The translations under genes were made by a program, and so were the position numbers. From MED660 sp002691025 (GTDB taxonomy: Bacteria > Myxococcota_A > UBA9160 > UBA4427): 64,000 nt of DNA. The notes under the pieces were generated by a model that made no database searches, had not been told where the DNA came from, and worked only from the letters and a program-made list of their open reading frames with translations. The stretch's first letter is position 1. Every line of letters starts with the position of its first letter. The stretch lies in the NCBI GenBank assembly GCA_002170485.2, contig NHDZ02000073.1, forward strand, positions 44,014-108,013, written 5' to 3'. Below are positions 43,595-52,562 of this stretch, piece after piece.

Positions 43595-45652
43595 ATGCTG
43601 ACGATCTGGATCATCCACCGAGACGCTACACACCGCGCTGCCCTGGCCCGAATGGTCGGGGCCGGAGACGGAACCGTTCTCGGCGGACCCATGGATCCCA
43701 TCTTCGCCTCCGCGACCCGCCCCAATGCCATTCTTCTTGGCCTGTCCTCGGATTTCGAACAAGAACTCGATTTCGTTCAACGCTTCGGATCGCGCTTCCA
43801 TGATGCCACCTGGATTCTTCTTTCTTCCGCTTCGGACCAAAGCGAAGCCGAGCGTCTCTTTGACACGCTTGAGGCCTCACATCTCCCTTATCCGACAGAG
43901 CCCACCCGGCTAAGGCAGGCTGTCCGAGCGGGCCTGCGGCAGCGCCGGGTCCAACCGCTCTCGATCCGCACGGGACGAAAGCGGTTGACCGACCGTTTCG
44001 GCCGCTGGTTCCAGGATGTCGAACTTCCCGATTTGATGCGGAGTCTGGACCCACGGCTGGCTCGGGTTCCCGTGTTGATCCGAGGGGAGCGCGGCAGCGG
44101 CCGCAGCCTCCTCGCTCGCTATCTCCACAACTTCGGAGGAGAGAGCGACGCCACTTTCATCTCCATTGCATCAAACGAAATCCAGCACAGCGAAGAGCTT
44201 CTTCAACGGCTTGAGGGGACGAGGGGCGCCACCCGGGGAGGCGCTGCGGCCGTGTGGCTCGAAGACATCGATGAGCTTCCCCCACATGTACAAAGAGCCG
44301 TCCGGGATTGGATCGAGTTTGGTCCTCCCTCCGGCCGGATCTCTTTCAGCCGCATCCGTTGGATGGCCGGAGCCGCCCCCGAAGCCGACTTCGCGGGGAA
44401 TCGGGAACTCGATGCGCAGTTGGTTGAATCCCTTTCCGCCCTCTCACTCGAACTCCCCGCCCTGCGCGAGCGGGCCGAACAGATCCCGGCACTGGTGCAA
44501 AGAGCCAGCGCGGCCTGGTGTCAGGAGCAAGGAGAGAGCCTGCGCACCTTCAACCCGGACAGCCTCGATCTTTTGTCCAGCTACCCCTGGCCGGGCAACC
44601 TCCACGAACTTGAATCCGTGGTCACGCGAAGCCTCTCCTTCACCTCAGCCGACCCGATCACGCCGGTCCACCTTCGCTTCCCCACCGACAGCCGATGGTT
44701 GGACGAACCCAATGGGCGACCCGAGACCACACTCCCCGAGTCTCCCGTCACCGAGACACAGACCCCGAGCGAAGTGGAAGACGAGGAGCTGGAAACCATT
44801 CCCGAAGGCCTCTTGATCGAAGAAGAAGAACCGGTCCTGATGGGCGAACCGATTCATGACGATCCGGAAGCCAGTGCCGCTCCGCTGACCGGAAGCGATC
44901 CCTGGAACGAAATGGACGCTCCGACGCAAACGCCTCCTTCCCTGACCGGATTCAGGGGGCAAGGCGAGGAGAGCGAGGAAACCGAGGACCGCGGACAGGT
45001 CTCCGCCTCGGAGTTGCGACGCATCGTCAACGCCGTCGCCCACGAGGTCCGCAATCCCCTGGTCTCCATTCGGACCTTCTCTCAACTCCTCCCTGAGCAA
45101 TACGAGGATTCCGAATTTCGCGAACGCTTCAGTGAGTTGGTCGATCAAGATGTCACACGAATCGATGAGGCGGTGTCACGCCTGCAAAGCATGGTGGACC
45201 TGCCCACGATCCAATCCGAAACCGTCGACCTCTCGCACCTGTTGGACAAACTCCTGGATGAGCACGCAGCCGAAATCCGGGAGCGACGACTCCTGGTTCT
45301 CAAGGAACTCGATCACCGCTCCCCCCACGTCATGGGTGACCCCCTCCTGCTCAGGGACGCCTTCAGTGGCCTGCTGGCCCGCACCCTGAGCCAGGTGGGC
45401 GACCGAGGCGATATCTACATCGCCTCGAAACACAGCGATTCCCGACTGGGCGCCAGCCCCTCTTTGCGGGTCCTGCTGCGCTATACGGCGGTGGATCGAG
45501 GCCCAGCGAAAGCCCAGGGCGAGCACGGAGATCTGGAGGGCATCCTGGCCCAGACCATCATTCAATCCCTCGGCGGCAGTTTTACGCTGGATACCACCGA
45601 CGGGGAGGAGTGCGTGATCGTCATCGATATGCCGGCACCCACCGACGACTGA
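43595..45652 (+). CDS. Pseudo-receiver/AAA+/HisKA fusion regulator (NtrC-like and NtrB-like parts)
   Basis: The 685-residue protein combines parts usually encoded separately. Residues 1-115 look like a receiver, but the phosphoacceptor Asp is replaced (LLGLSSD). Residues ~145-360 are an AAA+ domain with Walker A RGERGSGRSLLARYLH, Walker B VWLEDIDEL and the NtrC-like PWPGNLHELESVV, yet the GAFTGA loop that contacts sigma54 is missing. After an acidic linker, residues ~475-540 are a HisKA domain (AVAHEVRNPLVSIRTFSQLL, His483), followed by an ATPase-like domain with a weak N box (DAFSGLLARTL) and a poor G box (VDRGPAKAQG). The protein cannot activate sigma54 itself. It precedes an intact NtrC-type gene by 43 bp, likely its partner. 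ATG 43595 is preferred over TTG 43553. Confidence 0.8.
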   Translation: MLTIWIIHRDATHRAALARMVGAGDGTVLGGPMDPIFASATRPNAILLGLSSDFEQELDFVQRFGSRFHDATWILLSSASDQSEAERLFDTLEASHLPYPTEPTRLRQAVRAGLRQRRVQPLSIRTGRKRLTDRFGRWFQDVELPDLMRSLDPRLARVPVLIRGERGSGRSLLARYLHNFGGESDATFISIASNEIQHSEELLQRLEGTRGATRGGAAAVWLEDIDELPPHVQRAVRDWIEFGPPSGRISFSRIRWMAGAAPEADFAGNRELDAQLVESLSALSLELPALRERAEQIPALVQRASAAWCQEQGESLRTFNPDSLDLLSSYPWPGNLHELESVVTRSLSFTSADPITPVHLRFPTDSRWLDEPNGRPETTLPESPVTETQTPSEVEDEELETIPEGLLIEEEEPVLMGEPIHDDPEASAAPLTGSDPWNEMDAPTQTPPSLTGFRGQGEESEETEDRGQVSASELRRIVNAVAHEVRNPLVSIRTFSQLLPEQYEDSEFRERFSELVDQDVTRIDEAVSRLQSMVDLPTIQSETVDLSHLLDKLLDEHAAEIRERRLLVLKELDHRSPHVMGDPLLLRDAFSGLLARTLSQVGDRGDIYIASKHSDSRLGASPSLRVLLRYTAVDRGPAKAQGEHGDLEGILAQTIIQSLGGSFTLDTTDGEECVIVIDMPAPTDD

Positions 45653-45695
45653 GCTTCCTTCAGCGCATTCATCAAGGCCGTGATACATTGCCGTC

Positions 45696-47075
45696 ATGCC
45701 GTCCGTGCTGGTAGTCGATGACGAGCCCGCTGTCCGCGAGTCTCTTCGCATGCTCCTGAAGAAGGAATGCGACGTGGAGACCGCAGAGAGCGTGGATTCT
45801 GCGCTCGAACAAGTGAGAATGAGCATCCCCGATCTCGTTCTCCTCGATGTCGTCATGCCGGGCCGAAACGGGCTGGAACTGATCCCGGAACTCCGCAGCC
45901 TCGGTATCGAATGTCCGGTGATCGTGCTCACCGCCACCAACACGGTGAGTGTGGCGGTGGAGGCCATGAAGCTCGGAGCCGCGGATTTCGTCACGAAACC
46001 CTTTGAACTCGACGCTCTCCGGCTCAAGGTCCGGCAACTCCTCGACCACCGCAGCCTGGAAGAAGAGGTCGTGCGCCTGCGAGACGAAGTGGCCCAGCGC
46101 CAGCAGCTGGGAAAGATGGTCGGGCGCAGCCGCGTCATGCAGGAAGTCTTCCGCAAGGTCGAGAAACTCGCGGAATCCACCGCCACGGTCCTGATCGGTG
46201 GAGAAAGCGGCACCGGAAAGGAATTGGCAGCGCGCGCCATCCATGACCTCTCCGACCGTGGCCAAGAAGCCTTCGTGGCCGTCAATTGCGGCGCGATCCC
46301 ACGCGACCTGATTGAAAGCGAACTCTTCGGTCATGAGCCGGGCGCCTTCACGGGAGCCACAGATCGGCGTGTGGGTCGCTTTGAAGCGGCTTCCGGAGGC
46401 ACGCTCTTTCTCGACGAAATCGGAGAACTCGAGCCCAGCCTGCAAGTCAAACTCCTACGAGCCCTTCAAGAAAGGGTCGTGGAGCCCCTGGGCAGTTCCA
46501 AACCCATCGAAGTGGATGTGCGGGTGCTCGCGGCCACCAATCGTGACCTCGAAGCCGAGGTGGAGGCCGGGAATTTTCGCTCCGACCTCTACTACCGCAT
46601 CAACGTGGTTCCGCTTGAACTCCCCGCCTTGCGGGAAAGACGAGAAGACATCCGGCCGCTGGTCGACACGTTCCTGGCCCGAGTCGAAGCCCGGAACAAG
46701 AACGCCGACTTCAAGGCGCCTCCGGTCTCGGACCGAGCCGTGGCCGCCTTGACCGAATACGGCTGGCCGGGGAACGTGCGAGAGCTCGAAAATGCCATCG
46801 AGCATGGCATCGCGTTGTGCGCCGATCAGCAGATTGATACCGACCATCTGCCTTTGCCGATTCAGCGTTCGGGACGAGCCGAAGCCCTCCGCGATGAGTG
46901 GCGAAGCGGCCGCCTGGACTTTGATGAGGTCCTGGCTCGCTTCGAGAGTGAAATCCTACGAGAAACCCTCGAACAACAGGATTGGAACCAAACACGCGCG
47001 GCGGCGGTCATCGGCATCACCCGGCGCGTTCTCAAGATCAAGATGGACAAGTTTGGCGTCAAGCCTCCGGACTGA
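45696..47075 (+). CDS. Sigma54-dependent response regulator (NtrC family)
   Basis: The 459-residue activator has an intact receiver (VLVVDDEPAVRESL, phosphoacceptor Asp in VLLDVVMPGRNG, Lys in VTKPFE), a full AAA+ domain with Walker A GGESGTGKELAARAIH, the sigma54 loop GAFTGA, Walker B TLFLDEIGEL, and a Fis-type helix-turn-helix at the C-terminus (QTRAAAVIGITRRVLKIKMDK). It is competent to activate RpoN-RNA polymerase. It follows the fusion gene and precedes the PilZ gene, whose sigma54 promoter it is likely to drive. Confidence 0.93.
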   Translation: MPSVLVVDDEPAVRESLRMLLKKECDVETAESVDSALEQVRMSIPDLVLLDVVMPGRNGLELIPELRSLGIECPVIVLTATNTVSVAVEAMKLGAADFVTKPFELDALRLKVRQLLDHRSLEEEVVRLRDEVAQRQQLGKMVGRSRVMQEVFRKVEKLAESTATVLIGGESGTGKELAARAIHDLSDRGQEAFVAVNCGAIPRDLIESELFGHEPGAFTGATDRRVGRFEAASGGTLFLDEIGELEPSLQVKLLRALQERVVEPLGSSKPIEVDVRVLAATNRDLEAEVEAGNFRSDLYYRINVVPLELPALRERREDIRPLVDTFLARVEARNKNADFKAPPVSDRAVAALTEYGWPGNVRELENAIEHGIALCADQQIDTDHLPLPIQRSGRAEALRDEWRSGRLDFDEVLARFESEILRETLEQQDWNQTRAAAVIGITRRVLKIKMDKFGVKPPD

Positions 47076-47191
47076 GTCCGAGTCCAGACCGGTGTTCCAG
47101 CCCGAACGCCACGCCCTGGCCGACCGCACGTTAACGAACACCTGGAATTCCCCATCCGTTCCAGATGTTTAGAAACGGACCCGCACATCGC

Positions 47192-47207
47192 CGTACGATA
47201 TGGTACG
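47192..47207. promoter_or_regulatory. Inverted repeat, candidate activator (UAS) site
   Basis: CGTAC-GATATG-GTACG is a perfect 5-bp inverted repeat with a 6-bp spacer. It is centred about 130 bp upstream of the predicted start of the sigma54 promoter at 47306, the usual distance for an NtrC-type enhancer. Which activator binds is inferred only from the neighbouring gene. Confidence 0.45.
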
Positions 47208-47305
47208 CCGGCGGCGAGGGGGCCCTTGAATCTCCCTCCCGGGATTGCATCGAAAACCTTTGCAATGACGGGCGTCTAGAGAATTTTTGAGCCATGGAAG
47301 CCCGA

Positions 47306-47321
47306 TGGCACGCAGCTTGCT
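47306..47321 (+). promoter_or_regulatory. Consensus sigma54 (-24/-12) promoter of PilZ gene
   Basis: TGGCACGCAGCTTGCT matches the sigma54 consensus TGGCACGN4TTGCW fully, with GG and GC 10 bases apart. Transcription should begin near 47331-47333, right beside the PilZ ATG at 47334, leaving virtually no leader. Confidence 0.85.
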
Positions 47322-47333
47322 TTTTGATCAACC

Positions 47334-47873
47334 ATGCAAGCGCGCAATCAAACCCGACAGACTTCCCACTACACCGCCTCCGCCGAGAATCGAGACTGGC
47401 TTCTCGCCACGGAAGATGAACTCTTCGAAAGCCAGGAGGAAATCCTTCCTCCGGCCCAGGAGAATGAATTTCCTGCTCGTCGCGAAAAGCGAGAACGCGT
47501 TTTCCGCGTGGCCGAGTACAGCTTGTATCCCCGAATGGAGCGCAACCAGCGCAGACTGACCGCCTTCGTCCGCAATGAGTCGCTCTCCGGAATGTGTCTG
47601 GTCAGCGACCGGAATGAATCGGTGGGCTCCTGGCTCCGTGTCGGCGTACAGGCCGTCGATGGCTCCCCGACAAAAGACACCTTGGCGCGCGTCGTATGGA
47701 CCTGCGAACAGCCCGATGGACGCCACTGGCTGGGCCTGTCCCTCATGGAGTCGCAGTCCGCCCAGCAGCCAGAGGCCCTTTGCGCGAAGACGAACAAAGT
47801 CCGACCGGGATCGACCCTTGAGACTCCGGACTTCACACTGATTACGAGGAGGCTTCAGCAAAAAGCCTCCTGA
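47334..47873 (+). CDS. PilZ-domain protein (probable c-di-GMP effector)
   Basis: The 179-residue protein has a disordered acidic N-terminus (about 45 residues), then a PilZ domain with the c-di-GMP motifs RREKR (residues 49-53) and NESLSG (81-86, [D/N]xSxxG), and a C-terminal ARVVWT...WLGLSLM strand pattern. These residues fit c-di-GMP binding. The predicted transcription start almost touches ATG 47334 and no ribosome site precedes it, so translation may be leaderless; later ATGs would cut into the domain. It is the likely target gene of the adjacent sigma54 activator, though the effector output is unknown. Confidence 0.75.
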   Translation: MQARNQTRQTSHYTASAENRDWLLATEDELFESQEEILPPAQENEFPARREKRERVFRVAEYSLYPRMERNQRRLTAFVRNESLSGMCLVSDRNESVGSWLRVGVQAVDGSPTKDTLARVVWTCEQPDGRHWLGLSLMESQSAQQPEALCAKTNKVRPGSTLETPDFTLITRRLQQKAS

Positions 47874-48123
47874 GCGCTCAACGCGGGGGAGAGGGTGTTG
47901 GAGAAGGCCTCTACGAAAGTAGAAAGCCTTTTCCGGCTCCAGGTCGACAAGGCGGAACCGGTTGCTGAAATCCTGGGGGGGAACAGCGGCCGGCTCCGCC
48001 CGACCATTTCACTCCTCTATGCACCGCTGAGACACAGCCCGGGCCTTGAGAAGCCCAGCCCGTTCACCCAATGGATTTTTCGCCGCCGTACCGGGTTCGG
48101 GAAAATCGGGCTAGGGTTCGCCC

Positions 48124-48480
48124 ATGTTCGGTATTGGAATGTGGGAACTGCTGATCATCTTCGTGGTGGCGCTTCTGATCTTCGGACCCAAGCGCTTGCC
48201 CGAGTTGGCCCGTACCCTGGGAAAGGGGATGGCGGAATTTCGTCGCGCCTCCTACGACCTCAGGCATTCCTTCAACCTGGATGCGGAACCCCCGCCTCCC
48301 AAACCGACCCCCAAGCCGGACGAACCCGACCCTCGATCCCTTGAGGCCGAACCGGGGAAACCCGACCAACTCGTGGACGCGCCGACGGCCGAGACCAGCG
48401 CACCGCCTGAACCCGAACCGGCTGACCCCGCGCCCTCCAAGGCTCCGGGGCCCAAGGACCAGGAAGTAGACCGGACGTGA
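48124..48480 (+). CDS. tatB: Twin-arginine translocase TatA/TatB-family subunit
   Basis: The 118-residue protein has the N-terminal transmembrane helix and amphipathic helix of the family (MFGIGMWELLIIFVVALLIF then GPKRLPELARTLGKGMAEFR), followed by a Pro/Glu-rich disordered tail. Glu8 and the lone gene coupled to tatC favour TatB, but TatA cannot be excluded. The tail end overlaps the tatC start by 4 bp. Confidence 0.85.
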   Translation: MFGIGMWELLIIFVVALLIFGPKRLPELARTLGKGMAEFRRASYDLRHSFNLDAEPPPPKPTPKPDEPDPRSLEAEPGKPDQLVDAPTAETSAPPEPEPADPAPSKAPGPKDQEVDRT

Positions 48481-49235
48481 TCGACGACCCGGCCCCGATC
48501 ACCGACCATCTGGCCGAATTGCGGCGAAGAATCTTCCGCATTCTGCTGGCCGTTACGGTTCTCAGCATCGTCTCCTTCTCCTACGCGGAAGAAATCTTCC
48601 TCTTCCTCGTCGAACCGGTGGTGCAATCCGCGGAAGGAACCGGCACCACCCTCCAGGCCATCTCGCCCACCGAAACCTTCTTCACCTATCTGAAGTGCGC
48701 CTTGCTGGCGGGCTTTGTCCTCTCGCTGCCTGTCACCTTCTGGCAGGTCTGGGCGTTTATTGCGCCGGGCCTCTACGAAAGTGAGAGACGCGCCGTCATC
48801 CCCTTCGTCTTCATTTCCTCTCTTCTCTTCATGTCCGGGGCCATCTTCGGCTACACCCAGGTGTTCCCCCTGGTCTTTGATTTCCTGAGCGGATTTGACG
48901 ACAGCCCGCTCATCCAACAGAACTGGACCATGTCCGCCGTCTTCTCGACGACCTCTCGACTGTTCCTCGCCTTCGGAACGGCCTTCGAACTTCCCGTAGT
49001 GGTCTTCTTCCTCGCCATCACAGGTCTGGTGAGTACCCGTAAACTGATTTCGGGTACCCCGTATGCGCTGCTCGCCATCTTCGTCGTGGCCGCCATCCTG
49101 ACGCCGCCGGATCCCATGAGTCAGGTTCTTCTCGCTCTGCCGATGTTCGTCCTCTACATCCTGGGCGTCGGCGTCTCGTGGATCTTCGACCCGGCGCGAA
49201 AGCGCAAGGAAATTCAGGAATCCCAGGACGAGTAG
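48477..49235 (+). CDS. tatC: Sec-independent protein translocase TatC
   Basis: TatC is the twin-arginine signal receptor of the Tat translocon in the inner membrane. The 252-residue protein has six hydrophobic segments and the conserved start ITDHLAELRRRIFRIL, then SPTETFFTYLKCALLAGFVL and an ILTPPDPMSQVLLALPM segment. GTG 48477 overlaps the tatB stop (GTGA). Its 3' end overlaps the convergent CYTH gene by 22 bp. Confidence 0.96.
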   Translation: MIDDPAPITDHLAELRRRIFRILLAVTVLSIVSFSYAEEIFLFLVEPVVQSAEGTGTTLQAISPTETFFTYLKCALLAGFVLSLPVTFWQVWAFIAPGLYESERRAVIPFVFISSLLFMSGAIFGYTQVFPLVFDFLSGFDDSPLIQQNWTMSAVFSTTSRLFLAFGTAFELPVVVFFLAITGLVSTRKLISGTPYALLAIFVVAAILTPPDPMSQVLLALPMFVLYILGVGVSWIFDPARKRKEIQESQDE

Positions 49236-49681
49236 GGGCGAGAGCTGAGTTCGCTGTTGCGGTACCGCGGATCGTGGCTGACTTCTTCGCCTAGCCATTC
49301 AGGTCGGAAGAATTCCTCATCTTCGTGATCGAGTTCGACTTCTGCCACGATCAGGCCGGTGTTGGCTCCCTCAAAGACATCCACTTCGAACACAACGCCG
49401 CGTTCCTCGACCCGGTAGCGGGTCTTTTCGACGAGCCCCTCACCGCACAGTTCAAGAAGCGGGCTTGCGTCTTCCAGCGGAATCTCATACTCGAACTCGA
49501 GACGGGAAAGCCCCCGCGTCGGTCCCTTGATGGTCAACCAGGCCTGCTGGCCGCTCGCTCGAACCCGCACCACGCTCTCTTCGCTTTGAGCCAGATAGCC
49601 CTGCCGAATCGGCGTCCCGGCCCCCGCTTCCATCCAGGGTCGGCCTTTCACGAGAAATTTCCGTTCGATTTCAAGCGGCAT
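49214..49681 (-). CDS. CYTH domain protein (triphosphate tunnel metalloenzyme-like)
   Basis: The 155-residue protein has the CYTH N-terminal motif EIERKFLVKG and alternating Glu/Lys/Arg strands (VVRVRASGQQAWLTIKGPTR, EFEYEIPLEDA, VFEVDVFEGANTGLIVAEVE) that line a tunnel for inorganic or nucleoside triphosphates. Members include inorganic triphosphatases, CyaB-type adenylyl cyclases and thiamine triphosphatase; the reaction here is unknown. Start ATG 49681; the frame is open to 49714. It overlaps the tatC end on the opposite strand. Confidence 0.85.
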   Translation of the reverse strand: MPLEIERKFLVKGRPWMEAGAGTPIRQGYLAQSEESVVRVRASGQQAWLTIKGPTRGLSRLEFEYEIPLEDASPLLELCGEGLVEKTRYRVEERGVVFEVDVFEGANTGLIVAEVELDHEDEEFFRPEWLGEEVSHDPRYRNSELSSRPYSSWDS

Positions 49682-49860
49682 GATGTCCCCCACCACCGGC
49701 AAACCGGCTTCCAACCCGAGCGCCCTCAGACAACCTAGACCCCGTCGGGCTCAAGACTCCGTGGCGCGCGGTCCCTCGTCCACAAAAAATGTGGGCGGGG
49801 TCTGTGGACTTTCCATTTCAACCCAGCCTCGTGAAACGAAAGGCCGCGCGAAAGGAAGGG

Positions 49861-51147
49861 TCAGAGGTTCGCAATCTCGCCGACGCGGTGAACCAGGGAT
49901 TGTTCATACTCTCGGATATCCACGGGCGTGCGAGCNACCTTCGTTTCGAGCGCCGCCAAGGCCACGGCCGGAGGCACGTAGAGCAGGACTCTCGGGTCGA
50001 AGGGCTTGGGGATGATGTATTCGGGACCGAAGTCAAAAGACTCACCCGGGTAGGCACGCTTGACGGCCTCGGGGAGTGCCTCTCCGCGCCGAGCCAACTC
50101 CGCCAGCGCATGCACGGCCGCCTTCTTCATCTCTTCGTTGATGGCGCTGGCGCGTACATCCAATGCGCCTCGGAAGATGAAGGGGAAGCCCAGCACATTG
50201 TTGACCTGGTTGGGGTAGTCGGAACGACCCGTCGCCACGATGGCGTCCTTGCGAACGGCCTTGACTTCAGGCGGCGTGATCTCGGGNTCGGGGTTCGCCA
50301 TGGCGAAGATGATGGGATTGGGCGCCATGCTGCGAACCATATCGGCCGTCATGAGCCCACCCATGGAAAGACCCACGAATACGTCAGCTCCCTCCAGCGC
50401 ATCCGAAAGGGTACGAGCCGGAGTATCCACGGCAAACTCAGCCTTGTACTCGTTCATCCCATGTTCGCGACCCTTGTAGATGACGCCTCGACTGTCCGTC
50501 ATCAGGATGTTGTCGGCCTTGGCGCCCAGGTCCTTGTACAATTTCATGCACGCAATGGACGCAGCACCCGCTCCTGAAACCACGACCCGAATGTCTTCGA
50601 TCTTCTTGCCCGTGATCTCAAGCGCATTGATCAAGGCCGCCGCCGAAATGATCGCCGTGCCGTGTTGATCATCATGAAAGACCGGAATNTCGAGACTCTT
50701 CTTCAATCTTTCTTCGATCACAAAACACTCGGGTGCGCGGATGTCTTCCAGGTTGATGCCGCCAAANGTCGGCGCGATCAATTCGCATGTTCGNATGATG
50801 TCTTCGGGGTCGTTGCTGTCGATTTCGATGTCGAAGACATCGATATCCGCAAAGCGCTTGAAGAGAACGCCCTTGCCCTCCATGACGGGCTTGCCCGCCA
50901 AGGCTCCGATATTGCCNAGGCCCAGCACCGCGCTGCCGTTGGTGATGACGGCCACCAGATTGCTCTTCGCCGTATAGCGATACGCGTCATCGGGGTTGCG
51001 CGCGATCTCAAGGCACGGCTCCGCGACACCCGGCGTATAGGCCAAAGCCAGATCTTCTGCGGTGACGGTNGGCTTGGTGGGAACCACTTTCAGCTTACCG
51101 GGCCGGCCGTCCCCNTGGTAGGCGAGGGCCTTCTGCTTGAGACTCAC
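49861..51147 (-). CDS. Malate dehydrogenase (oxaloacetate-decarboxylating), malic enzyme
   Basis: The enzyme converts malate to pyruvate, CO2 and NAD(P)H. The 428-residue protein is the short form without a phosphotransacetylase domain, with ALAYTPGVAEPCLEIARNP, the catalytic GKGVLFKRFADIDVFDIEID, the metal and substrate motif VFHDDQHGTA, and the NAD(P) site VVVSGAGAASIACMKLY. Cofactor cannot be chosen with confidence. It is probably transcribed alone. Eight N bases keep the frame intact. Confidence 0.92.
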   Translation of the reverse strand: MSLKQKALAYXGDGRPGKLKVVPTKXTVTAEDLALAYTPGVAEPCLEIARNPDDAYRYTAKSNLVAVITNGSAVLGXGNIGALAGKPVMEGKGVLFKRFADIDVFDIEIDSNDPEDIXRTCELIAPXFGGINLEDIRAPECFVIEERLKKSLXIPVFHDDQHGTAIISAAALINALEITGKKIEDIRVVVSGAGAASIACMKLYKDLGAKADNILMTDSRGVIYKGREHGMNEYKAEFAVDTPARTLSDALEGADVFVGLSMGGLMTADMVRSMAPNPIIFAMANPXPEITPPEVKAVRKDAIVATGRSDYPNQVNNVLGFPFIFRGALDVRASAINEEMKKAAVHALAELARRGEALPEAVKRAYPGESFDFGPEYIIPKPFDPRVLLYVPPAVALAALETKXARTPVDIREYEQSLVHRVGEIANL

Positions 51148-51189
51148 TGGAGGTTCCCCTGAAGCACCGTTCTAAGCGTTTGGATGCCG

Positions 51190-51230
51190 TTAAAAATTTT
51201 AACCCGCACCACTCGATCGAGTTGTGCGGG
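51190..51230 (-). terminator. Rho-independent terminator after acyl-CoA dehydrogenase
   Basis: A near-perfect palindrome at 51203-51230 pairs CCCGCAC with GTGCGGG around the 12-bp perfect palindrome ACTCGATCGAGT, with a single mismatch. On the minus strand it is followed by TTAAAATTTTT, a terminator tail. It lies between the end of the acyl-CoA dehydrogenase gene and the start of the malic enzyme gene, so the two are separate units. Confidence 0.7.
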
Positions 51231-51303
51231 CTCAAAATTATAGTGTATCAGATTGATTTAGGGGGCGCCCTCGGGGATGGGGAAATAAGGGGCGGCCGCC
51301 ACC

Positions 51304-52443
51304 TCAGTGCGTGAGGAGCTCGCGCGCGATCACGACCCGCTGGATCTGATTGGTCCCCTCGTAGATCTGCATCAGTTTGGCGTCCCGCATCAGCTTTTCG
51401 ACCGGATATTCCCGGGTGTACCCGTTGCCGCCGAAAATCTGGATGGCATCCACGGTGGCCTTCATGGCCGCATCCGTGCTGAAGCACTTGGCCATGGAGG
51501 ACTGTTTGGAGGCGACCATCCCCCGATCCACCATCCAAGCTGACTGGTGGGTGAGGAGCCGGCCGGCCTCGATGTCTTTCGCCATATCGGCCAACATGAA
51601 CTGGACGGCCTGAAAATTCGCGATGGGCGAGCCAAAAGCCTGGCGTTCCCGCGCATAATCGAGGCATTCCCCCAGAGCGCGCTCGGCGATCCCGATGGCT
51701 ACGGCCGCAATCGACGGACGGGTGCGGTCAAGGGTCTGCATCGCGATTCGGAAGCCTTCGCCCTCTTCGCCCAACCGCTGGCTCGCCGGAACGCGAACCC
51801 CGTCAAAATGAATGACGCGGGTATCGCTCGCCCGTTGGCCCAGTTTGTCTTCCTTCTTGCCGGGCTCCAGCCCGGGGGTGTCGCGGGGAACCACGAAAGC
51901 GCAGATGCCTTTGTGACGGGTGGAGCGATCCAGGGTCGCAAAGACCGTGTAGAAGTCGGCCTCACCGCCATTGGTAATCCAGGCTTTGGTGCCCGAAAGA
52001 ACGTATTCCTCACCCTCTTTGGTGGCTTGGAGCTGCAAACCCGCCACATCCGAGCCGGCCGCGGGTTCGGAGAGGCAAAAAGACCCGAGCTTGAACTCAG
52101 TGGCGCAAAGCTCCATCCACTCTTTTTTCTGGGCGTCGTTGCCCCCCACAAGAATCGGAGTCAAAGCCAGATCATTGCACATGATCGAAGTCGCAAAGCC
52201 GGCGCATCCCCGGGCGATCTCTTCGCTCGCCACACAGGCGCCCTGAACCGAGAGGTCTACACCCCCATACTCTTCGGGCACACACGTGGAGACCAGGCCC
52301 ACCTCCCACGCCTTCTTGATGATGGCCCGCGGGAATTCACCGCTGCGGTCATATTCCGCAGCCACCGGGATGATCTCCTCTTCAGTGAAACGGTGCGTCG
52401 CATCGCGCAATACGGCCAGCTCGTCGTCGAGAGTAAAGTCCAC
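51304..52443 (-). CDS. Acyl-CoA dehydrogenase
   Basis: The FAD enzyme oxidises acyl-CoA thioesters to 2-enoyl-CoAs, feeding the electron transfer flavoprotein. The 379-residue protein has the family signatures GSFCLSEPAAGSDVAGLQLQ, WITNGGEADFYTVFA, and the C-terminal IYEGTNQIQRVVIARELL containing the catalytic Glu. Substrate chain length is not evident. It lies 119 bp downstream of the IclR gene, which may control it. A strong terminator follows. Confidence 0.94.
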   Translation of the reverse strand: MDFTLDDELAVLRDATHRFTEEEIIPVAAEYDRSGEFPRAIIKKAWEVGLVSTCVPEEYGGVDLSVQGACVASEEIARGCAGFATSIMCNDLALTPILVGGNDAQKKEWMELCATEFKLGSFCLSEPAAGSDVAGLQLQATKEGEEYVLSGTKAWITNGGEADFYTVFATLDRSTRHKGICAFVVPRDTPGLEPGKKEDKLGQRASDTRVIHFDGVRVPASQRLGEEGEGFRIAMQTLDRTRPSIAAVAIGIAERALGECLDYARERQAFGSPIANFQAVQFMLADMAKDIEAGRLLTHQSAWMVDRGMVASKQSSMAKCFSTDAAMKATVDAIQIFGGNGYTREYPVEKLMRDAKLMQIYEGTNQIQRVVIARELLTH

Positions 52444-52562
52444 TGAATCGTTCCCCTTGCTAGGCCATCAGAGCCCGTGATGATGATCGGACTTTATAGC
52501 TGGGTTCTTCTCGCCGGGCCCCCCGAAAGGCCCTGCGGAAATCCAACACGAGGAAGCCAGAC

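Noticed and set aside
47895..48344. 149-codon plus-strand frame between the PilZ gene and tatB
   Set aside because: It runs through tatB in another frame and lacks a ribosome site and family motifs.
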